Shown: positions 20,568-28,287 of the stretch, in pieces
How the letters are laid out: each line of letters starts with the position of its first letter
Position numbering within the stretch: position 1 is the stretch's first letter
Assembly: GCF_017311575.1 (NCBI RefSeq)
Contig: NZ_JAFFQY010000011.1
Location: forward strand, 248,001-312,000
Direction of reading: 5' to 3'
Source: Roseococcus thiosulfatophilus
GTDB lineage: Bacteria > Pseudomonadota > Alphaproteobacteria > Acetobacterales > Acetobacteraceae
DNA length: 64,000 nt
The notes under the pieces: model-generated
The model's database searches: none
What the model was told of the DNA's origin: nothing
What the model saw: the letters and a program-made list of their open reading frames with translations, nothing else
Position numbers and translations under genes: made by a program

Positions 20568-21100
20568 CGCGTGGGCTGTTCCTCATCGCCCTGCTGGCGC
20601 TGTCCGCCTGCGGCGCCACCCGCCCGGGCCCCGAGACGCCGGCCACGGTGGAGCGGGTGGATCTCGACCGCTATCTCGGCCTCTGGCACGAGGTGGCGCG
20701 CCTGCCGCAGAGCTTCCAGGACAGCCGCACGCTGCGCTGCGAGGAAGTCACGGCCGAATACGCCGCCGCCGGGCCGGGCCGTATCTCCGTGGTGAACTCC
20801 TGCGTGAATGCGCTCGACCCCGCCCGCCCGCGGCGCGAGGCGCGCGGCCAGGCCTATGTGGTGGAGGGCAGCAATGGCGCGCGGCTGCGCGTCAGCTTCT
20901 TCTGGCCCTTCTACGGCGACTACTGGGTGCTGGGGCTGCACCCGGAGTATCGCTGGGCGCTGGTGGGTTCGCCCTCGCGGCAATCGCTCTGGCTGCTCTC
21001 GCGCACGCCGGTGCTGGAGGAGGCGGAGGTGGAGCGTGCGCTCGCCATCGCGCGGCGCGAGGGGTTTGATCTGGGGCCTCTCATTCGGGCTGCTCGCTAG
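20564..21100 (+). CDS. Lipocalin (Blc-like outer-membrane lipoprotein)
   Basis: The 178-residue protein starts with a lipoprotein signal (LFLIALLALSAC, lipobox cysteine near residue 16). It then shows the lipocalin motif DLDRYLGLWHEVARLPQSFQ (G-x-W near the start of strand A), FFWPFYGDYWVLGLHPEYRWALVGSPSRQSLWLLSR, and a C-terminal helix, as in bacterial Blc. Blc proteins bind lysophospholipids or fatty acids at the outer membrane under envelope stress. ATG 20564 overlaps the deacetylase stop. Two GATTCA-type elements follow immediately after its stop codon. Confidence 0.88.
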   Translation: MTRGLFLIALLALSACGATRPGPETPATVERVDLDRYLGLWHEVARLPQSFQDSRTLRCEEVTAEYAAAGPGRISVVNSCVNALDPARPRREARGQAYVVEGSNGARLRVSFFWPFYGDYWVLGLHPEYRWALVGSPSRQSLWLLSRTPVLEEAEVERALAIARREGFDLGPLIRAAR

Positions 21101-21102
21101 TT

Positions 21103-21153
21103 GAGCGGCCGATTCATGGCTTCGGCGATGCCGCCGAAGCCGATCGGACGCTA
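21103..21153 (+). repeat. GATTCA-type palindromic element, copy 3
   Basis: Outer stem GCGGCCGAT pairs with ATCGGACGC (8 of 9, one G-A mismatch), followed by the TCA bulge and an inner stem TGGCTTCGGCG / CGCCGAAGCCG around a short loop. It begins two bases after the lipocalin stop codon and is followed four bases later by a near-identical copy. Confidence 0.85.
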
Positions 21154-21156
21154 GCC

Positions 21157-21207
21157 GAGCGGCCGATTCACGGCTTCGGCATGACGCCGAAGCCGATCGG
21201 ACGCTAA
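21157..21207 (+). repeat. GATTCA-type palindromic element, copy 4
   Basis: Nearly identical to the copy just upstream: GCGGCCGAT, TCA bulge, CGGCTTCGGC...GCCGAAGCCG, ATCGGACGC. The last bases overlap the stop codon of the convergent acetyltransferase gene (21204-21206), so the pair fills the whole gap between convergent genes. Confidence 0.85.
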
Positions 21208-22049
21208 CCCAATTCGAAGCTCGTCAGCCCGAAGATCCAGTCCCGCCGCATGGGCGGCGGCGGGCTGGTGTACATGCGCGCCGTCTCGAACCCCTTTTCC
21301 ATGCCCATGGACCGCGCCAGCGCCACCGCCTCGGCATGCGGCTCGGGCAGGTCCAGGATCAGCGGGCCGGGAGCGCGGTGCGGGGCGGCATCGGCGATGA
21401 GGGCGCGGGCCACCTTCGCATCCCGCGCGAAGAGGGGAGCGAGCTTCGAACCCTCCCGGCAGGGCCGCAGCACGGCGAAGCCCGCGACCTCGCCGGCCCC
21501 GTCCAGCAGCACGCGGGCGCGGTGGCCGGGCGTGGTGATCCAGGCGCGGAGAAAATCGGGGCGCGGCAGGCCGAAGGCCTGGGCATCGAAGGCCAGCAAC
21601 TGCGCGAAGGGGATGGCAGCCGCGTCGCGGATCTCGGCCGGCGCGGCGTCCGGGATGCGCGGCGCGTCGGACTGGTAGCGCGCATTGTTCCAGGCCAGTT
21701 CGAAGCCCGAGCGGCGGTAGTTCGCCTGCTGCGCCACCACCCCATCCAGCCCGACGCAGCGCCCCGCGAGCCGCGCCATGGCCGCGCGCCACAGCGCGAT
21801 GCCCACCCCCTGCCCCCGCACCTCCGGCCGGGCGATGTAGAAGCCGATGAAGCCGAAATCCTCGCCGGTGCGGACGGCGGTGATGCAGGCCAGCAACTGG
21901 CCGTCGCGCTCGGCGCCCCAGAAGCCCTCCGGGTCGGCGGCGGCGAAGGCCTGGGCGTCGGCCAGGCCCGGGTTCCAGCCCTCGGCCGCCGCCCACTCCA
22001 CGGCGGTCGCGATCTCGTCGGCGCGCAGGGGGCGGCAGATGAGGGTCAA
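21204..22049 (-). CDS. GNAT-family N-acetyltransferase
   Basis: A 281-residue protein with an N-terminal GNAT domain: VEWAAAEGWNPGLADAQAF, GFIGFYIARPEVRGQGVGIALWRAA (acetyl-CoA motif RGQGVG) and VVAQQANYRRSGFELAWNNARY. A second domain, YitH/HolE-like, follows (ITTPGHRARVLLDGAGEVAGFAVLRPC). The substrate is unknown. The likely start is TTG 22049, which overlaps the TGA of the SDR gene upstream; no ATG stands at a sensible position, so the start is uncertain by a few codons. It is probably translated by coupling to the SDR gene. Confidence 0.78.
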   Translation of the reverse strand: MTLICRPLRADEIATAVEWAAAEGWNPGLADAQAFAAADPEGFWGAERDGQLLACITAVRTGEDFGFIGFYIARPEVRGQGVGIALWRAAMARLAGRCVGLDGVVAQQANYRRSGFELAWNNARYQSDAPRIPDAAPAEIRDAAAIPFAQLLAFDAQAFGLPRPDFLRAWITTPGHRARVLLDGAGEVAGFAVLRPCREGSKLAPLFARDAKVARALIADAAPHRAPGPLILDLPEPHAEAVALARSMGMEKGFETARMYTSPPPPMRRDWIFGLTSFELG

Positions 22050-22810
22050 TGCATGATGTCCCCGCCATTGGGCGACAGGCAGGCGCCGCAGTAATAACTG
22101 CCGCCAGGCCCCGCCAGCAGCAGGGCCGTCGCCGCGATCTCCTCCACCCGGCCCATGCGGCGCAGCGGCAGGCGGCTTTCGATCTCGGCCTTCCATTCCG
22201 GCCCGCGCGAGCGCGTGAGGTCCGTCTCGATGGGACCTGGCGCGATGGCGTTCACCAGCACCCCCTGCGGCCCGGCCTCATAGGCCAGCGCCCGGGTGAA
22301 GCCGATGATGCCCGCCTTGGCCGCGCAATAGGTCACGATCCCGGGCGACCCCTTCAGGCCCAGCTGCGAGGCGATGTTGATGATGCGCCCCCCACCCCGC
22401 GCCACCATGCCGGGATAGACGGCCTGGGCGGTGAAGAACGTGCCCTTCAGATGGATGTTCAGCATGCGGTCGAACTCCGCCTCGCTGATCTGCCCGAAGG
22501 GGGTGCGGAGGTTGATGCCGGCATTGTTCAGCAGGATGTCGCAGGGGCCGAGTGCGGCCTCGGCCGCCGCGATGAAGGCGTTGATCCGCGCAACCTCCCC
22601 CGCATCCGCCGCCATCTGGAAGGCGCGGCGGCCGCGGGCGGTGACGGCCTGGACCAGGGTGCGCGCCTCCGCCTCGTCATCCAGGTGGGAGATGGCGACA
22701 TCCGCGCCGGCTTCCGCGAAGGCGATGGCGCAGGCGCGCCCGATGCCGCGGCTGCCGCCGGTCACATAGGCGATCTTGCCGGCCAGCGGGCCATGGGCGG
22801 GCGCGTTCAT
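22046..22810 (-). CDS. Short-chain dehydrogenase/reductase
   Basis: A classical SDR of 254 residues: cofactor motif VTGGSRGIGRACAIAF (TGxxxGxG), DILLNNAGINLRTPFGQI (NNAG), IINIASQLGLKGSPGIVTYCAAKAG with catalytic Ser and the YxxxK pair, and APGPIETDLT. The residues after the second strand (SHLDDEAEA) do not show a clear NADP arginine, so NAD(H) is possible. The substrate is unknown; similar genes reduce 3-oxoacyl or sugar substrates. It is co-directional with, and overlaps, the GNAT gene downstream. Confidence 0.9.
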   Translation of the reverse strand: MNAPAHGPLAGKIAYVTGGSRGIGRACAIAFAEAGADVAISHLDDEAEARTLVQAVTARGRRAFQMAADAGEVARINAFIAAAEAALGPCDILLNNAGINLRTPFGQISEAEFDRMLNIHLKGTFFTAQAVYPGMVARGGGRIINIASQLGLKGSPGIVTYCAAKAGIIGFTRALAYEAGPQGVLVNAIAPGPIETDLTRSRGPEWKAEIESRLPLRRMGRVEEIAATALLLAGPGGSYYCGACLSPNGGDIMH

Positions 22811-22949
22811 GCCATCGGTCCTGTCATGCACATGGGGCGATGTTGCGAAACACCGCACCCCGCGTCCAGGCCCGGCCGCACCCCCGCTTGGGGCCCGGCA
22901 CGCGGCGCTGCATGCTGAACGCGCAGAACCGACGCCGAAGGAACACCGC

Positions 22950-23369
22950 GTGGACATCCAGGCCCTCGAAGCCCTCATGCATGCCGAACTGCCCATGACC
23001 GCCGCCTGGGGCGTGCGCGTGCTGGAGGCGGGCGGGGGCGAGGCGCGGCTGCGGCTCGACCCCCTGCCCGTGCTGCTCCGGCCTGGCCCCACCCTCTCGG
23101 GCCCCGCCATGATGGGGCTGGCGGATATGGCGATGTGGGCCGCGCTGCTGGCCATCAGCGAGGGCGAGGACCGCAGCCTGACCAGCAGCCTCTCCATGCA
23201 GTTCCTGCGCCCGGCGGGGAATGCGGCGGTGGTGGCCCATGCGCGGCTGATCAAGCCGAAGGGCCGCAGCCTCTATGGCGAGGTGCGGATCACCCGCGCC
23301 GAGGACGGGGTGCTGGTGGCGCATGCGACCAGCGGCTGGGTCACGGTCAGCCCAGCCGGCGGCCGGTGA
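22950..23369 (+). CDS. PaaI-family (hotdog-fold) thioesterase
   Basis: The 139-residue protein has the PaaI-type pattern: LRLDPLPVLLRPGPTLSGPAMMGLADMAMWAALLA with the catalytic acidic residue in the central helix, LTSSLSMQFLRPAG, and GRSLYGEVRIT. These enzymes hydrolyse acyl-CoA or aryl-acyl-CoA thioesters. Start GTG 22950 has AAGGA seven bases upstream, which decides it against the longer open frame. Its 3' end overlaps the convergent EamA gene by 23 bases. Confidence 0.85.
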   Translation: MDIQALEALMHAELPMTAAWGVRVLEAGGGEARLRLDPLPVLLRPGPTLSGPAMMGLADMAMWAALLAISEGEDRSLTSSLSMQFLRPAGNAAVVAHARLIKPKGRSLYGEVRITRAEDGVLVAHATSGWVTVSPAGGR

Positions 23370-24240
23370 AGAGCACGGCCACCAGCATCGCCCCCGCCGC
23401 CAGCCCGGCGCCGATCGCCTTGAACCAGCCGATGGGCTCGGCCAGGAAGAAGGCGGCCATCAGCAGGCCCATCACCGGCACCAGCACGGAGATGGTGCCG
23501 GCCCGCGTCGCCCCCAGCGTCTCCACGCAGCGGGCGAAGAGGAACATGGAGACAACGCCCAGCAGCAGCCCCTGCGCCACGATCATCCAGGCGATGAGCG
23601 TGATGGGCTGGGCGAAGAATTCCTCCGCGCGGAAGGCCAGGAACAGCGGCAGCACCATGGGCGCCGACACCACCGAGACCGCCGCCGTGGCCGGGATGGC
23701 CGCCACCTGCCAGCGCCGCAGCAGCACGGTGAAGAGGCCCCAGGTGGCGCCCGCCCCCACCAGCATCAGGTCGCCCCGCCAGGCGCCCGGGTGCAGCCCC
23801 AGCCCGTCCCAGCCGATCAGCAGCACGCCCAGCAGCATGACGCCGAGGGCCGCGGCACGGCCGGCCGTGGGCCGTTCGCGCAGCAGCCACCAGGCGGCGA
23901 GTGCGGCCACGACCGGCCCGGTCATGGGCGCGATGGTGGCGCCGTGGCTGGCGGGCGCGAAATACAGCGCCGTGACGAAGAGGCTGAGGTTGAAGGCCCC
24001 GCCCGTGATGCTCAGCGCCAGCAGCTTCCAGGGGCCGAGCGCGGCCAGCACCCGCCGCTCGCGCCAGGCCAGCGGCGCCAGCAGCAGCGCGCCCGGAATG
24101 TAGCGGCAGAAGAGCAGGTCCAGCGCGTGCAGCCCCTGCCCGGCCAGCGCGTTGCGGGCCACCACCGCATGGCCGCTCCAGATGAAGGCCGCGGCCGTGC
24201 CGAAGAGCAGGCCGAGCAGGAGCTTGGGCGGAGGCGTCAC
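23347..24240 (-). CDS. EamA/DMT-superfamily permease
   Basis: The 297-residue protein has ten hydrophobic segments in two EamA repeats of about 140 residues each (first GTAAAFIWSGHAVVARNAL...; second GDLMLVGAGATWGLFTVLLRR..., with the conserved GAxxWGxxxVLxRR-like start). Such permeases export amino acids, metabolites or nucleotides; the substrate is not evident. The start is GTG 24240. Its end overlaps the thioesterase gene on the other strand, so the two may interfere in transcription. Confidence 0.87.
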   Translation of the reverse strand: MTPPPKLLLGLLFGTAAAFIWSGHAVVARNALAGQGLHALDLLFCRYIPGALLLAPLAWRERRVLAALGPWKLLALSITGGAFNLSLFVTALYFAPASHGATIAPMTGPVVAALAAWWLLRERPTAGRAAALGVMLLGVLLIGWDGLGLHPGAWRGDLMLVGAGATWGLFTVLLRRWQVAAIPATAAVSVVSAPMVLPLFLAFRAEEFFAQPITLIAWMIVAQGLLLGVVSMFLFARCVETLGATRAGTISVLVPVMGLLMAAFFLAEPIGWFKAIGAGLAAGAMLVAVLFTGRRLG

Positions 24241-24344
24241 GGGCGGCGGGGGGGCGTCACAGGGGCAGGAGACGCGGCGGGGGGCCGCGGGTCAACCGCG
24301 GCTTTGGGGGGGCATGGCCGCGCGCGGCGCGGGGCTGGGCCGCC

Positions 24345-24373
24345 TTACCATCTTACGATCTTACCATCTTACC
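24345..24373. repeat. Short tandem octamer repeat
   Basis: Three and a half copies of an 8-base unit run head to tail: TTACCATC, TTACGATC, TTACCATC, TTACC. It lies in the 209-base gap between the cysteine dioxygenase-like gene (3' end at 24450) and the EamA gene start (24240), on the upstream side of the EamA gene. It is distinctly AT-richer than its surroundings. Function unknown; a protein-binding array or slippage site are both possible. Confidence 0.7.
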
Positions 24374-24449
24374 GGGGGTGGCCTGTCGGGCACGGCACGG
24401 CACGAGGCGAACATCACCATGCGCCCGCGCGCCCCGAAAAGTCCAGCAT

Positions 24450-24962
24450 TCAGCCCAGGATCAGGTTCACCCGGTCCCCGAAATCCTCGAAGGGCACGCC
24501 ATAGACATGGATGGAGACCGCCACCTCTGCCGAGCAATTGGCCAGGCGGTGGATGAGGTCGGGGTCGGCCGGGCCGTGGCTGACATCGCCCGCGCGGCGC
24601 AGATGGACGGAGTCCGGCACCGGCGGGGCGCCCGGCCGGTAATAATGCTCGCTCAGCACTCCCTGGTGGACGCCCAGCGCGCACCAGGTGCGGTGGGCAT
24701 GCACGGGCGACATCTGCCCCGGCCGCCAGACCAGCGCCACCACCGCATATTCGCCGGCCGGGTCGGCGTGCAGCAGGTGCCGCACATAGCGGTCCGGGTT
24801 GCAGGGACAGTCGCGGCCCGAGAGCAGGCGCGGGTCCGTCATGTGCGGCGCCAGCGCCTCGGCCACGGCGCGGTCCCGGCGGGCCAGCGGCGCGCGGGCG
24901 GCGACGGCCACATCGGCCAGCATCCGGTCGAGGGAGGTTTCGAGGGGAAGGATCACGTTCAT
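24450..24962 (-). CDS. Cysteine dioxygenase-type cupin
   Basis: A 170-residue cupin resembling cysteine dioxygenase type I / 3-mercaptopropionate dioxygenase. The iron ligands appear as HAHRTWCALGVHQGVLSEHYY (HxH) and a later histidine in DLIHRLANCSAEVAVSIHVYG, which also carries the SxHxY catalytic-triad pattern of thiol dioxygenases. It would oxidise a thiol to a sulfinic acid. It lies four bases after the GntR gene on the same strand, so it is the likely target or partner of that regulator. Confidence 0.8.
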   Translation of the reverse strand: MNVILPLETSLDRMLADVAVAARAPLARRDRAVAEALAPHMTDPRLLSGRDCPCNPDRYVRHLLHADPAGEYAVVALVWRPGQMSPVHAHRTWCALGVHQGVLSEHYYRPGAPPVPDSVHLRRAGDVSHGPADPDLIHRLANCSAEVAVSIHVYGVPFEDFGDRVNLILG

Positions 24963-24966
24963 GGGG

Positions 24967-25650
24967 CTACACCGCCGTCATCGCATCGGGGGCCGTCAGC
25001 GCCGCCAGCACCATCTCGCGGCTGGCGGCGACCTGTTCGTGCATGAGGGCGGCCGCGGCCTCGCCCTGGCCGAGCGCCAGGCGTTCTACCAGCTCATGGT
25101 GCTCATGCGCCATTTCCATGGTGCGGTCGCGCCGGCGCAGGCCCAGGACCAGCATGCGCGTGCTCTCGTCCAACATCCGATCGAGCTGGCGGGCCAGGCG
25201 GTTGTTGCCCGAAAGCTCCGCGATGGCGACGTGGAAGCGCTTGTTGGCGTCGAGGTAGCACATGGCGCTCTCGGCATCGCCGCAATCATAGCCCTCGGCG
25301 CAGACGGCATCGAGGCGGGCCAGCATGGTGGTGTCCACCCGGCCGGCGGCGCGGCGGGCAGCCTCGGGCTCCAGCAGCAGGCGCAGGTCGAAGACCTCAT
25401 GGATGTCGCGAATGGTGACGAGGCTGACCATCCAGCCCCGGCGCGGCACGGCCTGCACCAGCCCATCCTCCGCCAACCGCGCCAGCGCGGCGCGGATGGG
25501 CGCCTTGCCCATGTCGAGCCGCTGGGCTGCCGCGGCCTCGGAAATGGTCTCACCAGGGGCTAGGCGGGTGGAGAGGATGTCGCGGCGGAGGGCGGCGACG
25601 GCCTGTTCGGTCAGCGAGGGCGGCGCCTCGATGGGCGTGAGCAGCGACAT
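24967..25650 (-). CDS. GntR-family transcriptional regulator (FadR/FCD subgroup)
   Basis: The 227-residue protein has an N-terminal winged helix (LTEQAVAALRRDILSTRLAPGETISEAAAAQRLDMGKAPIRAALARLAEDGLVQAVPRRGWMVS) and a C-terminal FCD ligand-binding domain with the usual helical repeats (DIHEVFDLRLLLEPEAARRAA, NKRFHVAIAELSGN, HHELVERLALGQGEAA). The FCD family binds small carboxylates with a metal. A perfect 12-base palindrome lies 17 bases before its start, a likely autoregulatory site. It is followed at four bases by the thiol dioxygenase-like gene, which suggests control of sulfur-compound catabolism. Confidence 0.88.
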   Translation of the reverse strand: MSLLTPIEAPPSLTEQAVAALRRDILSTRLAPGETISEAAAAQRLDMGKAPIRAALARLAEDGLVQAVPRRGWMVSLVTIRDIHEVFDLRLLLEPEAARRAAGRVDTTMLARLDAVCAEGYDCGDAESAMCYLDANKRFHVAIAELSGNNRLARQLDRMLDESTRMLVLGLRRRDRTMEMAHEHHELVERLALGQGEAAAALMHEQVAASREMVLAALTAPDAMTAV

Positions 25651-25666
25651 GACGGGTACAATATCA

Positions 25667-25678
25667 CTGACATGTCAG
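25667..25678. promoter_or_regulatory. Candidate operator for the GntR-family regulator
   Basis: CTGACATGTCAG is a perfect 12-base palindrome in the 46-base gap upstream of the GntR gene, 17 bases before its start codon. Position and symmetry fit an autoregulatory operator; the binding protein is inferred from adjacency only. Confidence 0.5.
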
Positions 25679-25696
25679 GCGAAGTCCAGGTGAATT

Positions 25697-26485
25697 TCAG
25701 ACCAGCAGCGGCGCCGCCGCCACGGCCATGCGCGCATTCACGTGCCCGACCCCCGGAACGGTGAGCAGGCGCCAATGGAAGGGAACACCCTCCGCCGCCG
25801 CGAGCGCCTGCGCGGCGGCGTGGAAGTTCCGCCCGCGCTCCAGCCGGTTCACCCCCTGGCGGTCGGTCATGGCGTCGCGCCGCAGGCTGGGGTGGTGCGG
25901 GTCGGTGTCGGCCTCGCCCAGCAGGATCACCACGTCGCGGGCCAGGGCGGCGCGCAGCGCCGCGGGGTCAAGGTCCAGGCCTCCCAACCCATGCGGGAAG
26001 GGCGTGCCGGTGTCGGGGAAGGAATACCAGCCGGCATTGGCGATCACCACGCGCCGCGCGCGCGCCGCCCCGGTCAGCAGCAGGTGCCGGTGGACGAATT
26101 GCGCGCCGGCGGAATGGCCATACAGGGAAAACTCCCGGCCGGGCGCGTCGCCCTGGGCCGCCAGCGCCGCGTCCACCGCCGCGTCCAGCGCGGCGAAGCG
26201 CCATTGGGCGCGCGGCGCGCGGGCATTGCCCTGGCTGAAATGCCGCGCCCCAGGAAACTGCGCCTGGGAAAATTCGGGGCAGAGCAGCAGGAATCCCTGC
26301 GCCTCGGCATGGGGGGCCCAGGCGTCGCGGTAGCCATCGGCGTTGCGGCCCACCCCGTGCACCACCACGACCACCCTGCCCCCCGGCCGCCATGCGGCGG
26401 GGCGGTGCAGGTGGACGGGCGGCACCGGGCCGAAGCCGGGCAGCGAAAGCGCCGCCCCACCCAGCAGAAGGGCGCGGCGGCACAT
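25697..26485 (-). CDS. Secreted alpha/beta hydrolase (PHB depolymerase/esterase-like)
   Basis: The 262-residue protein begins with a signal-like segment (RRALLLGGAALSLPGFG) and has the alpha/beta-hydrolase order: VVVVVHGVGRNADGYRDAW (oxyanion strand), FSLYGHSAGAQFVHRHLL with nucleophile serine in GHSAG, VILLGEADTDPHHP with the acid, and VPGVGHVNARM with the catalytic histidine. It would be a periplasmic or secreted esterase of unknown substrate. The open frame extends far upstream, but ATG 26485 just after the TctC stop gives the expected N-terminus. It is downstream of the TctC gene by five bases. Confidence 0.8.
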   Translation of the reverse strand: MCRRALLLGGAALSLPGFGPVPPVHLHRPAAWRPGGRVVVVVHGVGRNADGYRDAWAPHAEAQGFLLLCPEFSQAQFPGARHFSQGNARAPRAQWRFAALDAAVDAALAAQGDAPGREFSLYGHSAGAQFVHRHLLLTGAARARRVVIANAGWYSFPDTGTPFPHGLGGLDLDPAALRAALARDVVILLGEADTDPHHPSLRRDAMTDRQGVNRLERGRNFHAAAQALAAAEGVPFHWRLLTVPGVGHVNARMAVAAAPLLV

Positions 26486-26490
26486 GGCGC

Positions 26491-27471
26491 TCAGTCCACC
26501 CGCGCGCCGGAGACGCGCACCACCTCGGCCCAGCGCGCGATGTCCTGGCGCTGGATGGCGGCGAATTCGGCCGGGGTGAAGACGGTGGGGGGCGTGATGC
26601 CCTGCGTGTCCACCAGCCAGCGCTGGAATTCCTCCGTCTGCAGGATCTTCGTCACCTCGGAGGACATGCGCTCCAGGATGGGCGCGGGCAGGTTGGCGGG
26701 GCCGAAGAGGCCATACCAGGTGCTGCTGACGAAGCCGGGCAGGTTGCAGGCCTCGGCCACGGTGGGCACGTCGGGCAGGCTCGGGATGCGCTGCGCGGTG
26801 GTCACCCCCAGGGCGCGGGCCTGGCCCTGGCGCACCATGCCGATGCCCGGGCCGGTCTGGTTGAAGAAGACGTCCACATCGCCGCTCAGCAGCGCCAGCG
26901 CCGCCCCCGGCTGGCCGCGGAAGGGCACATGGGTGATGTCCACGCCCGCCGCCGCGTTGAACTGCGCGCCCGTCAGGTGGGTGGAGGCGCCATTGCCCGT
27001 GCTGGAGAAGTTCAGCCGGCCGGGATTGGCGCGGGCGGCGGCCAGCACCGTGGCGCAATCGGTGAATTGCGGCCGACGCTCGGGGCTGACCAGCATCAGG
27101 TTCGGCACGTCGCCCAGATGCGCGATGGGCGTGAAGTCGCGCACCACGTCGAAGGGCAGGCTGCGGTAGAGGCTGGCGTTGATGGCGTGCGTGCCGGCCG
27201 TGCCGAAATAGAAGGTGTAGCCATCGGGCCGCGCCTTCGCGACATGGTCGGAGCCGATATTGCCGCCCGCCCCGGTGCGGTTGTCCACCACGATGGGCTG
27301 GCCCAGCGCGCGGGAGAGCGGCTCGGCCAGGCGGCGCTGGTAGATGTCCACCCCCGAGCCGTTCGGGAAGCCGCCGATCAGCGTGATGGGGCGGCTGGGC
27401 CAGTTGGCCTGGGCGCTGGCGATGGCGGGGGTGGCGAGGAGGGGAAGCGCGAGAAGCGAGCGGCGGCGCAT
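26491..27471 (-). CDS. Tripartite tricarboxylate transporter-type solute-binding protein (TctC/Bug family)
   Basis: The 326-residue protein has a twin-arginine-like or Sec signal (MRRRSLLALPLLATPAIASAQ) followed by the Bug-family signatures WPSRPITLIGGFPNGSGVDIYQRRLAEPLSRALGQPIVVDNRTGAGGNIGSDHVAKARPDG (listed in pieces: WPSRPITLI, GQPIVVDNRTGAGGNIG, VAKARPDGYT). It binds a carboxylic or amino acid in the periplasm. As often for this family, no TctA/TctB membrane partners are nearby; many Bug proteins are orphans. The hydrolase gene downstream is five bases away and may share its transcript. Confidence 0.9.
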   Translation of the reverse strand: MRRRSLLALPLLATPAIASAQANWPSRPITLIGGFPNGSGVDIYQRRLAEPLSRALGQPIVVDNRTGAGGNIGSDHVAKARPDGYTFYFGTAGTHAINASLYRSLPFDVVRDFTPIAHLGDVPNLMLVSPERRPQFTDCATVLAAARANPGRLNFSSTGNGASTHLTGAQFNAAAGVDITHVPFRGQPGAALALLSGDVDVFFNQTGPGIGMVRQGQARALGVTTAQRIPSLPDVPTVAEACNLPGFVSSTWYGLFGPANLPAPILERMSSEVTKILQTEEFQRWLVDTQGITPPTVFTPAEFAAIQRQDIARWAEVVRVSGARVD

Positions 27472-27593
27472 GGTTCAGTCTCCGGTCAGGTTGCGGGCAA
27501 TCTAGGCCAAGCTTGCAAGATCCCGAAACATGGGCGTGCGGGTCCAAACTCCGCCACCATGCGTTCCGCCGCCCGGGCGGGAGGCACAGGCGG

Positions 27594-28211
27594 TCAATCC
27601 GCGGGCAGGCCTTTCCTGGCCAGCCAGACCGTGGCGCCGCCGCAGGAGGGGTCCTCGCGGACATGGCGCAGCAGTTCGAAGCCGCTGGTCGCCAGCAGGC
27701 CCTTGTATTCCGCGGCGTCGAGGCTCGCGTGGTAGAGGGGCCGGCCCTCGAACTCGCCCAGCGCCTCGCCATGGCCGGGGCCGCTCGTGAACATCAGCGC
27801 CGCGCCGGCATGCGCCAGCCGGGCGAAGACCGGGAACATCCGGCGCTGCGCGTCATGCGCCAGGTGGAAGAAGCTGTGCCAGGCCAGCAGGCCGTGGAAG
27901 GGGCCGAGCGCCGGCGGCTCGCGCATGTCCGCCAGGAGCCAGCGATGGTCCGGCAGGTTCCGGCGCGCCGCGGCGATCATGGCCGGCGCGCCGTCCAGCC
28001 CGGTGATGCGGCAGCCGCGCGCGGCCAGGTGCGCGGCCAGCGGCAGGCCGGTGCCGCAGCCCAGGTCCAGCACCTCCCGCCCGGAGGGCGGCATGGCATC
28101 CATGAAGGCATCGAGCCAGCCGCGCTCGAACAGGGCCTGGCTGCGGAGCCGGGCGAAGGCGGCCGCGTGGTCGTCGTAGAGGCGGAGGATGTCATCGGCC
28201 GGCGAGGACAT
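27594..28211 (-). CDS. Class I SAM-dependent methyltransferase
   Basis: The 205-residue protein has methyltransferase motif I VLDLGCGTGLPLAAHL at about residues 47-62, motif II acidic ITGLDGAPAMIAAARR, LLADMREPP, and the post-motif strand LLAWHSFFHLAHDAQRRMF. It matches small-molecule or ubiquinone-type methyltransferases in layout; the substrate is unknown. It lies downstream of the double cold-shock gene, from which it is separated by a strong terminator at 28233-28263, so it probably has its own promoter or depends on readthrough. Confidence 0.85.
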   Translation of the reverse strand: MSSPADDILRLYDDHAAAFARLRSQALFERGWLDAFMDAMPPSGREVLDLGCGTGLPLAAHLAARGCRITGLDGAPAMIAAARRNLPDHRWLLADMREPPALGPFHGLLAWHSFFHLAHDAQRRMFPVFARLAHAGAALMFTSGPGHGEALGEFEGRPLYHASLDAAEYKGLLATSGFELLRHVREDPSCGGATVWLARKGLPAD

Positions 28212-28232
28212 GGGCTTTCTCCACCGCGCATG

Positions 28233-28263
28233 AAAAAGGCCCCGCGGCGGATGCCACGGGGCC
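28233..28263 (-). terminator. Rho-independent terminator of the cold-shock gene
   Basis: On the minus strand, GGCCCCGTGG and CCGCGGGGCC pair (9 of 10) around a short loop and are followed directly by TTTTTC. It starts 24 bases after the cold-shock gene stop, a textbook intrinsic terminator. Confidence 0.9.
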
Positions 28264-28287
28264 CCGGAGACGGCGTGGGCCGCGCCG

